Assembly: GCA_032718475.1 (NCBI GenBank)
Contig: JAUCBJ010002259.1
Location: 1 to 26,651, forward strand
From: Nemertoderma westbladi
Taxonomy: Eukaryota; Xenacoelomorpha; Nemertodermatida; Nemertodermatidae
Length of the DNA stretch: 26,651 nucleotides
Reading direction: 5' to 3'
This document shows positions 1-9,265 of the stretch, piece by piece. Under the pieces are notes generated by a model, which saw only the letters and a program-made list of their open reading frames with translations, searched no databases and had not been told where the DNA came from. Position numbers and translations under genes: made by a program. Positions within the stretch are counted from its first letter, which is position 1. Each line of letters opens with the position of its first letter.

Positions 1-1061
1 GGGTGGCGCTGGGTGAGGTGGTCGATACTGAATATCTTCCCTGATTGTGTTCAGATTAGAATTAATAACTCCAGGTCCACATCTTCAACAATATCTATTT
101 CAGATGCAGGTGAATAGAAATCAGTTACTTTCCTCTTTTCGCTGGATTTGATGCATCCATAACACAGTAACAGCAGTGCCGTACCACAGCATGCAATGCA
201 GATATGTGCAATAAAACTGTTTGACTGCAAACTGTAGTTTATAATTTACACACACACAATTGGGAATACTACAGTACTACTGTAGTAATGATACAGCACC
301 CTTGCATAATATTATATTGGCCTAAATTTATATTAGAGCTGTATAGCACCATTTGTTGTTAAGTTCCTTGACCTGTTGACCAATCAGCTTCGAGCTATCT
401 TCTGATTACTCATGGCATTAAACCTGTCTGACTGCAGTACACATTACTTACTACCTGCATAGTTGAGTTCCTTGTGACCCGGCCAGCCCAGTACGAGGAG
501 GCCACGCCCTCATGTGTGTGGGTTAGTTGGCTGTCTAGTTTCTTGGGAAGACTTTAGTAAATTTCGGGGAATTCCATTCCACAGCAGATAATTGGTTTTA
601 CATGCTGGGGCGGCCTAAGCTACAGTAAGAGCCATTACACATGCTATTATATACCTTCACTTTGTTAGTGGTCTGTCGCTGTCGGAATACAAGGCACCCC
701 AAGCTAATATACAGCAAATAGCAGAGCCCACTGACTCCTGTACTCCCTATGACATAATTAGTTGTGACTCGAATCAATTACTTCTCCTTACAAGAGAGCA
801 ATGTATTTCCCATTTGTGGCCAGCCAGAAGGCCACAACTGATATAATACTACCAAGGGATATTTTCATATTACCTCCCATTAAGGCCTCCCATCCCCAAG
901 GATCTTGGTCCTAGCTCTTAGCCAGCCAGGTTACAATGTCGAAGCTTTCAGTTTAGAAAAATGCCTTTGTTTCAGAAAATTTGGAATGTGGATCCTTAAT
1001 ATTTTTATTATTTATTTTTTCACTTCAAATGGAAGGGGTTTTTCAGTATGCTTTCTCATTT
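1..1061. other. Non-coding, AT-rich flank; no gene seen
   Basis: I see no convincing coding exon, RNA gene or recognisable mobile element on either strand. Short open frames here have no domain-like composition. The stretch lies upstream of the ARL3-like gene and could hold distant regulatory sequence, but nothing specific can be pointed to. Confidence 0.5.
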
Positions 1062-1192
1062 TCCTCAGGGGGTGGCTATAGCCACATGGCCACCACCCCT
1101 CGGTACGCTAGTGCTTACAGTCATAGTTCAAAAATTGCCGAGGGGGCATGTTCCCCCCCGTGCCCCCCCTTGGATCCGCCCCTGACTTTGCC
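1062..1192. repeat. GC-rich palindromic segment, possible end of a dispersed repeat
   Basis: The segment contains a perfect 14-base palindrome GTGGCTATAGCCAC at 1072-1085. It is followed by an inverted G-run/C-run pair around 1142-1170 and a C-rich tail ending GGATCCGCCCCTG. Its base composition differs sharply from its AT-rich surroundings. This looks like the terminal part of a dispersed repeat, but no second copy is present in the window, so the class is unknown. The open frame running through it is low-complexity and unlikely to be coding. Confidence 0.3.
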
Positions 1193-1448
1193 TCTGTGGC
1201 TACTCAGTTCTGCTTCTGAGCTGTAGGTAGTCCTGCAGTCTGCCTGCAGCACTCCCCTGCCATTGCTGCATTGCGAAACCTCCTGACCTCAGAAATACCG
1301 GACCGGTACCGGTACCAGTCAGCCAGTAGGGCCTAATTTGTATTTCAATACTTTCGCTTATTACAGTTATTATATGTAGTTCTGTAGTTTCTGAGTTTAG
1401 ATTTAGAATAGGCCTACCTGTACCTTCATCGAGAATAAAATCCGCGTG

Positions 1449-1997
1449 ATGGGACTCCTTTCCATACTGCGGGGATTACGAAAAACCGAAACGCAGGAAG
1501 TACGAATATTATTGTTGGGTTTAGACAACGCGGGGAAAACAACGATACTAAAAAGGTTAGCTTCCGAGGATGTTACTCACATCACTCCGACCCAGGGGTT
1601 CAACATAAAGAGCGTGCAGTCCCAGGGATTCAAGCTCAACGTGTGGGACATCGGTGGCCAGCGGAAGATCCGACCCTACTGGCGGAACTATTTCGAGAAC
1701 ACCGATCTATTGATCTACGTGGTGGACAGTTCGGATCGTAAACGAATGGAGGAGGTTGGCACGGAGCTGACCGAGTTGCTGCAGGAGGATAAACTGTCCG
1801 GGGTCACGGTTCTAGTGTTCGCCAACAAACAGGACTTGTTCAACGCGGCGCCGGCAGACGAGATCGCCGAGTGTCTCAACTTGCACAGCATCCGGGACCG
1901 CGCCTGGCAGATACAGCCGTGTTCCGCGATGACCGGGGAAGGAATCCAACCGGGGATGGAATGGCTCAGTAAAACCGTCGTAAAGAAAAAGAAATAG
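1449..1997 (+). CDS. ARL3: ARL3-like small GTPase (ADP-ribosylation factor-like 3), single exon
   Basis: This 182-residue ARF-family GTPase matches the length of animal ARL3. The start is the ATG at 1449, giving the typical N-terminal amphipathic MGLLSILR; the in-frame GTG just upstream is not needed. Visible motifs are the P-loop GLDNAGKT (residues 24-31), switch I with TPTQGFN (Thr48), switch II WDIGGQ with catalytic Gln71, NKQD (126-129) specifying guanine, and CSA (158-160). The tail is lysine-rich, as in ARL3. In the known family, ARL3 is activated by ARL13B and RP2 acts as its GAP; ARL3-GTP releases lipidated cargo from UNC119 and PDE6D inside cilia. No intron interrupts the frame, whereas vertebrate ARL3 genes are multi-exonic, so this may be an intact retrogene or reflect intron loss. 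The CDS is distinctly more GC-rich than its flanks. All key residues are present, so it looks functional. The closest alternative is another ARL paralogue, but the ARL3-type switch and start sequences argue against it. Confidence 0.95.
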   Translation: MGLLSILRGLRKTETQEVRILLLGLDNAGKTTILKRLASEDVTHITPTQGFNIKSVQSQGFKLNVWDIGGQRKIRPYWRNYFENTDLLIYVVDSSDRKRMEEVGTELTELLQEDKLSGVTVLVFANKQDLFNAAPADEIAECLNLHSIRDRAWQIQPCSAMTGEGIQPGMEWLSKTVVKKKK

Positions 1998-2173
1998 CGA
2001 ATAATTTACCAAATGACTGGATTTATTCTCGGTTTAATCCGTCGATATTCTACTTTTTTCACATTTATTTTCAGATTTTATTGCTGCGGACTGAAATTAT
2101 AATTTATTTCCTATTTAATTACATTTTCTAATTTAAGATATAGTAACTATTCTATAAATATTTAAAAGTACCG
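1998..2173. other. 3' flank of the ARL3-like gene, AT-rich
   Basis: This AT-rich sequence lies between the ARL3-like stop codon and the SINE. I found no perfect AATAAA signal and no clear poly(A) tract that would mark a young retrocopy. If the gene is a retrogene, its tail has decayed. Confidence 0.4.
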
Positions 2174-2396
2174 TAGCAGCTTAGTCTACTGTAGTATTGA
2201 TCTTTCTGGAATTCCAATCAGTAGGCCCTGGTTCGATCCCTAGATGGCGCAGCACTGTTTGTGCACAATGCTTTACATGCTCCAACCCAGGATTCGTCCT
2301 TGACTGGTCGATGAATGGGAACTAATGCAACTTGGTAAACAGAGTGGAAGGGTTTACTGTGGAAGATCACCAATGGTGGTGAACAGGGATTCTTTT
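2174..2396 (+). mobile_element. tRNA-derived SINE (family A), 3' part continuing into the minisatellite
   Basis: A decayed pol III box A region (around TTAGTCTAC) is followed by an intact box B, GTTCGATCC, at 2231-2239. A SINE body follows with GCAGCACTGTTTGTGCACA and GACTGGTCGATGAATGGGAA. The same order is seen in the copy at 20416-20662 and in the short copy at 14861. Its final segment, TTTACTGTGGAAGATCACC through GGTGGTGAACAGG, is the first unit of the 63-bp array that follows. Interpretation as a SINE rests on the tRNA-like promoter head, the unrelated body and several dispersed copies. Confidence 0.75.
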
Positions 2397-3838
2397 ACCT
2401 TTAGGAAACAGAGTGGAAGGGTTTACTGTGGAAGATCATCCATGGTGGTGAACAGGCATTCCTTTAGGAAACAGAGTGGAAGGGTTTACTGTGGAAGATC
2501 ACCAATGGTGGTGAACAGGCATTCCTTTAGGTAACATAGTGGAAGGGTTTACTGTGGAAGATCACCCATGGTGGTGAACAGGGATTCTTTTACCTTTAGG
2601 AAACAGAGTGGAAGGGTTTACTGTGGAAGATCACCCATGGTGGTGAACAGGCATTCCTTTAGGAAACGGAGTGGAAGGGTTTACTGTGGAAGATCACCCA
2701 TGGTGGTGAACGAACAGGCATTTCTTTAGGTAACAGAGTGGAAGGGTTTACTGTGGAAGATCACCCATGGTGGTGAACAGGCATTCCTTTAGGAAACAGA
2801 GTGGAAGGGTTTACTGTGGAAGATCACCCATGGTGGTGAACGAAAAGGAATTCCTTTAGGTAACAGAGTGGAAGGGTTTACTGTGGAAGATCACCCATGG
2901 TGGTGAACAGGCATTCCTTTAGGAAACAGAGTGGAAGGGTTTACGTGGAAGATCACCCATGGTGGTGAACAGGCATTCCTTTAGGAAACAGAGTGGAAGG
3001 GTTTACTGTGGAAGATCACCCATGGTGGTGAACGAACAGGCATTTCTTTAGGTAACAGAGTGTAAGGGTTTACTGTGGAAGATCACCCATGGTGGTGAAC
3101 AGGCATTCCTTTAGGAAACAGAGTGGAAGGGTTTACTGTGGAAGATCACCCATGGTGGTGAACGAAAAGGAATTCCTTTAGGTAACAGAGTGGAAGGGTT
3201 TACTGTGGAAGATCACCCATGGTGGTGAACAGGCATTCCTTTATGAAACAGAGTGGAAGGGTTTACTGTGGAAGATCACACGGTGGTGAACAAGTATTCC
3301 TTTAGGAAACAGAGTGGAGGGTTTACTGTGGAAGATCATCCATGGTGGTGAACAGGCATTCCTTTAGGAAACAGAGTGGAAGGGTTTACTGTGGAAGATC
3401 ACCCATGGTGGTGAACAGGCATTCCTTTAGGATGGTGGTGAACAGGCATTCCTTTAGGAAACAGAGTGGAAGGGTTTACTGTGGAAGATTACCCATGGTG
3501 GTGAACAGACATTCCTTTAGGAAACAGAGTGGAAGGGTTTAATATGGAAGAACACCCATGGTGGTGAACAGGCATTCCTTTAGGAAACAGAGTGGAAGGG
3601 TTTACTGTGGAAGATCACCCATGGTGGTGAACAGGCATTCTTTTAGGAAACAGAGTGGAAGGGTTTACTGTGGAAGATCACCCATGGTTGTGAACGAAAA
3701 GGCATTCCTTTAGGTAACAGAGTGGAAGGGTTTACTGTGGAAGATCACCCATGGTGGTGAACAGGCATTCCTTTAGGAAACAGAGTGGAAGGGTTTACTG
3801 TGGAAGATCACCCATGGTGGTGAACGAACAGGCATTCC
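2335..3838 (+). repeat. 63-bp minisatellite (about 24 copies) derived from a SINE tail
   Basis: The tandem array has a basic unit of 63 bp, running from AAACAGAGTGGAAGGG through TTTACTGTGGAAGATCACCC and ATGGTGGTGAACAGG to CATTCCTTTAGG. Variants of 67 bp carry a four-base insertion giving GAACGAACAGG or GAACGAAAAGG, and longer units carry TCTTTTACC. The 67-bp variants recur at a spacing of about 322 bp (near 2711 and 3033, and near 2841 and 3163), so a five-unit block has been duplicated. Because 63 is a multiple of three, runs of units stay open and give short repetitive frames; these are not considered genes. The core TTTACTGTGGAAGAYCACC plus GGTGGTGAACAGG occurs once in the SINE copy near 20618-20654. 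Confidence 0.9.
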
Positions 3839-4011
3839 TTGCAGCGTTTTTTTTTCTAAATATGCTAGTAAAATTTATAATAAAAAAATCTAAATTTTTT
3901 AAACTAGTATTTCTAAACTGAAATTTGTAAATATCAAGTTGAAAAAAATGTAAATTTTATTGTATATTACAATTTGAAATTCATACATTGATACATTAAA
4001 CATTTTTTGCA
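3839..4011. other. AT-rich spacer between two minisatellites
   Basis: This is strongly AT-rich sequence with A- and T-runs and no coding potential. It separates the 63-bp from the 22-bp array. Confidence 0.5.
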
Positions 4012-6343
4012 ACATTCGCTCTGCTCTGTTATTAAACTCGCTCTGCTCTGTAAGTAAACTCGCTCTGCTCTCTAAGTAAACTCGCTCTGCTCTCTAAGTG
4101 AACTCGCTCTGCTCTGTAAGTAAACTCGCTCTGCTCTGTAAGTATACTCGCTCTGCTCTGTTATTAAACTCGCTCTGCTCTGTAAGTAAACTCGCTCTGC
4201 TCTCTAAGTAAACTCGCTCTGCTCTCTAAGTAAACTCGCTCTGCTCTGTAAGTAAACTCGCTCTGCTCTGTAAGTATACTCGCTCTGCTCTGTAAGTAAA
4301 CTCGCTCTGCTCTATAAGTAAACTCGCTCTGCTCTGTAAGTATACTCGCTCTGCTCTGTAAGTAAACTCGCTCTGCTCTATAAGTAAACTCGCTCTGCTA
4401 TGTAAGTATACTCGCTCTGCTCTGTAAGTAAACTCGCTCTGCTCTATAAGTAAACTCGCTCTGCTCTGTAAGTAAACTCGCTCTGCTCTCTAAGTAAACT
4501 CGCTCTGCTCTGTAAAAACTCGCTCTGCTCTGTAAGTAAACTCGCTCTGCTCTATAAGTAAACTCGCTCTGCTCTGTAAGTAAACTCGCTCAGCGCTGTA
4601 AGTAAACTCGCTCTGCTCTGTAAGTAAACTCGCTCTGGTCTATAAGTAAACTCGCTCTGCTCTGTAAGTAAACTCGCTCTGCTCTATAAGTAAACTCGCT
4701 CTGCTCTGTAAGTAAACTCGCTCAGCGCTGTAAGTAAACTCGCTCTGCTCTGTAAGTAAACTCGCTCTGCTCTGTAAGTAAACTCGCTCTGCTCTGTAAG
4801 TAAACTCGCTCTGCTCTGTAAGTAAACTCGCTCTGGTCTATAAGTAAACTCACTCTGCTCTGTAAGTAAACTCGCTCTGCTCTGTAAGTAAACTCGCTCT
4901 GCTCTGTAAGTAAACTCGCTCTGCTCTCTAAGTAAACTCGCTCTGCTCTGTAAGTAAACTCGCTCTGCTCTGTAAGTATACTCGCTCTGCTCTGTAAGTA
5001 AACTCGCTCTGCTCTGTAAGTAAACTCGCTCTGCTCTGTAAGTAAACTCGCTCTGCTCTGTAAGTGAACTCGCTCTGCTCTGTAAGTAAACTCGCTCTGC
5101 TCTGTAAGTATACTCGCTCTGCTCTGTTATTAAACTCGCTCTGCTCTGTAAGTAAACTCGCTCTGCTCTCTAAGTAAACTCGCTCTGCTCTCTAAGTAAA
5201 CTCGCTCTGCTCTGTAAGTAAACTCGCTCTGCTCTGTAAGTATACTCGCTCTGCTCTGTAAGTAAACTCGCTCTGCTCTATAAGTAAACTCGCTCTGCTC
5301 TGTAAGTATACTCGCTCTGCTCTGTAAGTAAACTCGCTCTGCTCTATAAGTAAACTCGCTCTGCTCTGTAAGTAAACTCGCTCAGCGCTGTAAGTAAACT
5401 CGCTCTGCTCTGTAAGTAAACTCGCTCTGCTCTGTAAGTAAACTCGCTCTGCTCTATAAGTAAACTCGCTCTGCTCTCTAAGTAAACTCGCTCTGCTCTG
5501 TAAAAACTCGCTCTGCTCTGTAAGTAAACTCGCTCTGCTCTGTAAGTATACTCGCTCTGCTCTGTAAGTAAACTCGCTCTGCTCTATAAGTAAACTCGCT
5601 CTGCTCTGTAAGTATACTCGCTCTGCTCTGTAAGTAAACTCGCTCTGCTCTATAAGTAAACTCGCTCTGCTCTGTAAGTTAACTCGCTCTGCTCTGTAAG
5701 TAAACTCGCTCTGCTCTGTAAGTAAACTCACTCTGCTCTGTAAGTAAACTCGCTCAGCGCTGTAAGTAAACTCGCTCTGCTCTATAAGTAAACTCGCTCT
5801 GCTCTGTAAGTAAACTCGCTCAGCGCTGTAAGTAAACTCGCTCTGCTCTGTAAGTAAACTCGCTCAGCGCTGTAAGTAAACTCGCTCTGCTCTATAAGTA
5901 AACTCGCTCTGCTCTGTAAGTAAACTCGCTCAGCGCTGTAAGTAAACTCGCTCTGCTCTGTAAGTAAACTCGCTCTGCTCTATAAGTAAACTCGCTCTGC
6001 TCTGTAAGTAAACTCGCTCAGCGCTGTAAGTAAACTCGCTCTGCTCTGTAAGTAAACTCGCTCTGCTCTGTAAGTAAACTCGCTCAGCGCTGTAAGTAAA
6101 CTCGCTCTGCTCTGTAAGTAAACTCGCTCTGCTCTGTAAGTAATCTCGCTCTGCTCTGTAAGTAAACTCGCTCTGCTCTGTAAGTAAACTCGCTCTGCTC
6201 TGTAAGTATACTCGCTCTGCTCTGTAAGTAAACTCGCTCTGCGCTGTAAGTAAACTCGCTCTGCTCTGTAAGTAAACTCGCTCTGCTCTGTAAGTAAACT
6301 CGCTCTGCTCTGTAAGTAAACTGGCTCTGCTCTGTAAGTAAAC
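4012..6343 (+). repeat. 22-bp minisatellite, about 106 copies
   Basis: The tandem unit is 22 bp, AACTCGCTCTGCTCT followed by GTAAGTA, across about 2.33 kb. Recurrent variants are CTCTCTAAGT, CTCTATAAGT, GTTATTAAAC, GTAAGTATAC and CAGCGCTG, plus 20-bp short units (GTAAAAACTCG near 4513 and 5501). The minus strand is free of stops in all three frames over long runs; three units make 22 codons, so it shows repetitive open frames of up to 179 codons. These are treated as by-products of the repeat. A block of about 44 units is duplicated (4161 onward and 5127 onward). Confidence 0.95.
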
Positions 6344-7144
6344 TACTTTCCTAGAAGTTTCCTTTCTAACTAACAATATCTAAGCTAATCAACTATTTTC
6401 CTGTTCTGTATTGAAACCTACATATATAATTTCAGTTCGCAGCTCATAGAGACAACCAAACAACCCACTCAGTAATCGGCCTCTGTACTTAATAATTTAG
6501 AATTCAGCAATAATCAACATCGACGTACCTCATACACTGTCCGTCCGGTTGTTTGTCCGTTCGGTGGACCAATTAAAATAAAGCTTATATTTGTCTAAAG
6601 TTGTGCTTTTTAAACATTCCTATTTGAATTGGCATTAAATAGGTTCAGTTTACAATAATTGGGGGTCATTGAAACTGAAAGCAAATAGGATTAACTAGGT
6701 CTCTCACAAGATGGTCAGGAAATCTTCGTACTTATTTCGAACAAACAACTGTTTTTGCATGTCTTATTCACTTAAAGTTCATGTATATTTTATTAAGGTT
6801 AATGTATTTGTGACGATATTCTTTATAAATGTTACGACCACACATTGTACGTGGCTTTATACATTGTCTCTTCATACACATAACAAACATTAGTCACGTA
6901 ATCTCATTGTTGTATGTATATTTTTTGTAAATAAAATTGTTTTAATAGGAAAATAAATTGTAACGACGACACTTATCTCTCTTTTATTAAATATTTTCTT
7001 GAATTATCGCGGTACATTCCACCCAGTTCGATAGGCCAACTCCGTGTATATTATAATAAAATGGCATATTTAATTTTCAGAGTGAAAAAATATTTAGGAA
7101 GTGGAAGTCCTTCCATCTTACTATAATGGAATTATAGTTATAAT
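6344..7144. other. Non-coding AT-rich stretch, no gene seen
   Basis: The region contains one GTCCGTCCGGTTGTTTGTCC word near 6540, reminiscent of the GTCC/GTCT tracts at 14260 and 25507. Otherwise it shows no recognisable exon, RNA or mobile element. The short open frame around 6711-6893 has no protein-like features. Confidence 0.45.
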
Positions 7145-7205
7145 ATTTTGTTGGGCACAGCTTTTGCAAAGTCGGCAATGACGTCCAGGTGGGATCGAAC
7201 TGGTG
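7145..7205 (-). mobile_element. SINE (family B) fragment, minus strand
   Basis: This 61-base segment is the exact reverse complement of 7533-7593. It covers the box B region (GATCGAAC on the plus strand) and the downstream GACGTCATTGCCGAC and TTTGCAAAAGCTG words. It is therefore a truncated, inverted copy of the SINE at 7486-7593. Confidence 0.75.
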
Positions 7206-7485
7206 TATGGCTGGAACTATATAAATATACTGGTCGCAATTCTCCATGGGTGTAACTGTCCTACCTAAATTAGAAGCTATAGTGTTTAATTAATTATTGT
7301 CGCCGTGGTGGTTCATGGTTAATATACACTAGCCTTTCATTATAGCGAGTGGTTAAAGACGGCCAAGTACGATAGGGTTGAGCACAGTGGTTGCATATGA
7401 TGGTATTGATAGTTGGGAGGCCATGAGGAGGTAAATTGCGGACATACAAGGTATCAGATAGTATTTCCAGGTCTACCTTTTACCT
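7206..7485. other. Spacer between the inverted SINE copies
   Basis: Unique-looking AT-rich sequence of about 280 bases with no coding potential lies between the inverted SINE fragment and the SINE head. Confidence 0.4.
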
Positions 7486-7593
7486 GAGCCGCTAGCTGAA
7501 TGGTTAGAGCGTCAGACTTCCAACTCGGAGGTCACCAGTTCGATCCCACCTGGACGTCATTGCCGACTTTGCAAAAGCTGTGCCCAACAAAAT
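7486..7593 (+). mobile_element. tRNA-derived SINE (family B)
   Basis: The tRNA-like head has box A TAGCTGAATGG at 7494-7504, an anticodon-like loop CTTCCAA and box B GTTCGATCC at 7539-7547. It continues past the tRNA region into CACCTGGACGTCATTGCC and GCAAAAGCTGTGCCCAAC. The anticodon and T stems pair poorly, so this is not a working tRNA. The inverted partner at 7145-7205 supports repeat status. Confidence 0.65.
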
Positions 7594-8040
7594 TTTATAA
7601 TAATTTGAAACCACTCATTCACCCATAACACCAATAATAAACTTGAAGTATAGTTACAGTTAGTCTGCTTGTGTGTATGTCCACGCTATTCATGTAGGCT
7701 TGTAGGCGGAGGGCTGCAGCACTCCCAGAGATCCAAAAGAGGGGGTGGAAAATCCGAGTCGACGAAAAAATATAATCAAGGGGGTCAGAGAAAGAGAGGC
7801 TTACATTACAGTCAGTCAGCTTGAGAGAAAAAGCGAAGGAAAAAATCGAAATTCAAAGTAAGAAATAACAATCAAAACATTTCTAATAAGAATCTGTTAG
7901 TCTACTTCGAAAAGTTCTTGTTAAACATAGATTATAACGCAATACATAATAATTATGTATATTATTTATACATAGTATATAATATAATGTGTAACATTAA
8001 ATTACGTACATACAAAAATAAAAAACCTCAAGATAGCAAC
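7594..8040. other. Non-coding stretch, no gene seen
   Basis: The stretch is AT-rich with a more GC-rich patch near 7690-7760 containing GGGCTGCAGCACTCCC, a word similar to GCCTGCAGCACTCCCC near 1240. I see no exon, RNA or complete mobile element. Confidence 0.4.
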
Positions 8041-8104
8041 AAATTTTAATCACTGTGCCCTCTAGCGACCAGAATCATGGCAAAGGTTAAAGATCTACTA
8101 TAAC

Positions 8105-8156
8105 TGTGAGGCGAGTCAAAACTGCGAGCCATCAGCGAACTGTTATAATTACACTA
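8105..8156 (+). repeat. Dispersed repeat fragment, copy 1
   Basis: The segment reading GAGCCATCAGCGAAC then TGTTATAATTACACTAT closely resembles GAGCTATCAGCAAAC then GGTTATAATTAGACTAT at about 17843-17875. A few substitutions separate the two. The family and full extent are unknown. Confidence 0.5.
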
Positions 8157-8186
8157 TATTATACACCTCGAAAAACCAGATAGGGG

Positions 8187-8392
8187 GGAAGGGAAACTGG
8201 ACGCAATAAAAGTCCATCCCTCTCAAGGGGAAATTGGACGCAAATAACAGCTGATTACTCTCAAAAATAAAACTGTATCCTGTTCTATTGTGTTTAGTTT
8301 ATTGTTTTGGTTAAAATATGCCTTTCCTTAAATTGAGAATTTAACATTGAGGCGGGATATTAATTCGTAAAGATGGGATTTGCGTCCAGTTT
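8187..8392. repeat. Possible small element with 13-bp inverted ends
   Basis: AAACTGGACGCAA at 8194-8206 is the exact reverse complement of TTGCGTCCAGTTT at 8380-8392. A third related word, AAATTGGACGCAA, sits near 8231. The layout resembles a short non-autonomous DNA element of about 200 bp, but there is no clear target-site duplication and no second copy in the window. Confidence 0.3.
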
Positions 8393-8545
8393 AATATTTA
8401 TTGTTTACTGTATTTATTGATATGTTTACTTATAATATTATTAAAATCTGCAATGAGAGAATGTGGTCTCGCATGCGTCCTGGGAGGGATCCGAAGACAG
8501 TTCGCCCTGCTCCGGTCGAACTCACTATCATGGGTGTCGAACACA

Positions 8546-9175
8546 CCCATGTGCATAAAGTGTATAATAATAATTGTAAATGTCCCAATTACCTAAAACA
8601 AAAATTCAACAGAGTACGCGATACACACTCTTACAGTACCAGAGCTAGTGCTTCAAACTTCTACCTCCCGAATTGTAAATCCTTTGAATCTGATACTTTC
8701 TTTTTTAACGGCATAAAAAATTGGAACGCTCTGCCTAATGAAATTAAAAACCTAAATAATCAAAATTCTTTTAAATCTGCAGTTAAATCTCACCTCCGTG
8801 TGCAATGTAAAAATAGGTACAATAGTCCTACAGTAAGTTATTAGTTTATTAATTGTTTACTATTTATACTGTAATTACGTTTTATAATAAATTGTTCTGT
8901 ACATTACATCTTTATCGTTGAGTCGGACATTGTCACGCTCTCGGTAAAGTTGTACATGTACATAGTGTAATTACGTTTTATATTGGTTTTAGGTTAGCGT
9001 AGTGTAATATTGTATTTGTAACCAAGTAACAAAGGACCCCCTTGGAAATAAGCTGCAAAGCTTTAGGGGTAATCCTATATGTTATGTTGGACAATACCTT
9101 TATACCGGTACATTGTTTGGTGTATTTGTTATTGTTTTTACATAATGTATAAATAAATCTATCATCTATCTACAC
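8546..9175 (+). mobile_element. 5'-truncated LINE (family 1): ORF2 C-terminus plus complete 3'UTR
   Basis: From CCATGTGCATAAAGTG onward this matches the 3' end of the long LINE ORF at 24948-25238 with roughly seven differences in 330 bases. It shares the protein C-terminus and the stop codon (frame ending NSPTVSY). It then runs into a 3'UTR of about 330 bases with the block GGACCCCCTTGGAAATAAG and ends GTATAAATAAATCTATC plus short TCTA repeats. The open frame extending upstream to about 8401 is a chance fusion with flanking DNA. 5' truncation is normal for LINE insertion. The high identity to the other copy implies fairly recent activity. Confidence 0.9.
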
Positions 9176-9265
9176 TATGCTTGCGGGGTGGACGACGTCC
9201 CTGGAGGAATCTCGGTCTACGAGGCCGGCCGCACCGACCCGCCCGAATACTGACTCTTCCAGTGA
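9176..9265. other. Short GC-rich island after the LINE, unidentified
   Basis: About 85 bases (GCGGGGTGGACGACG through CCGACCCGCCCG) stand out as GC-rich in AT-rich DNA. They follow directly on the LINE 3' end. On the minus strand they can be read as the peptide GRVGAAGLVDRDSSRDV. This could be a fragment of an exon or of another element; I do not recognise it. Confidence 0.3.

Noticed and set aside
981-1226. 81-codon plus-strand frame before the ARL3-like gene
   Set aside because: It runs through a palindromic GC-rich repeat and C-runs, with low-complexity proline/serine composition and no homology I recognise.
2325-3542. Short plus-strand frames with KQSGRVYCGRSPMVVNRHSF repeats
   Set aside because: The 63-bp period preserves frame, so openness is expected. 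The sequence is a SINE tail, not a protein domain.
4012-6343. CRISPR array
   Set aside because: Units are directly adjacent with no unique spacers, and the context is an animal genome. It is a minisatellite; the same applies to the other three arrays.
5192-6376. Two long minus-strand open frames (179 and 148 codons) of YLQSRASLLTEQSEFTYRAE repeats
   Set aside because: They are by-products of the 22-bp array, whose unit lacks stops in all three minus frames. There is no start context, flanking exon or non-repeat sequence supporting a gene.
8401-8545. Upstream extension of the LINE fragment frame (reads as an N-terminus)
   Set aside because: Identity to the LINE begins only at 8546. The preceding codons are flanking DNA read through by chance, with no proper ATG.
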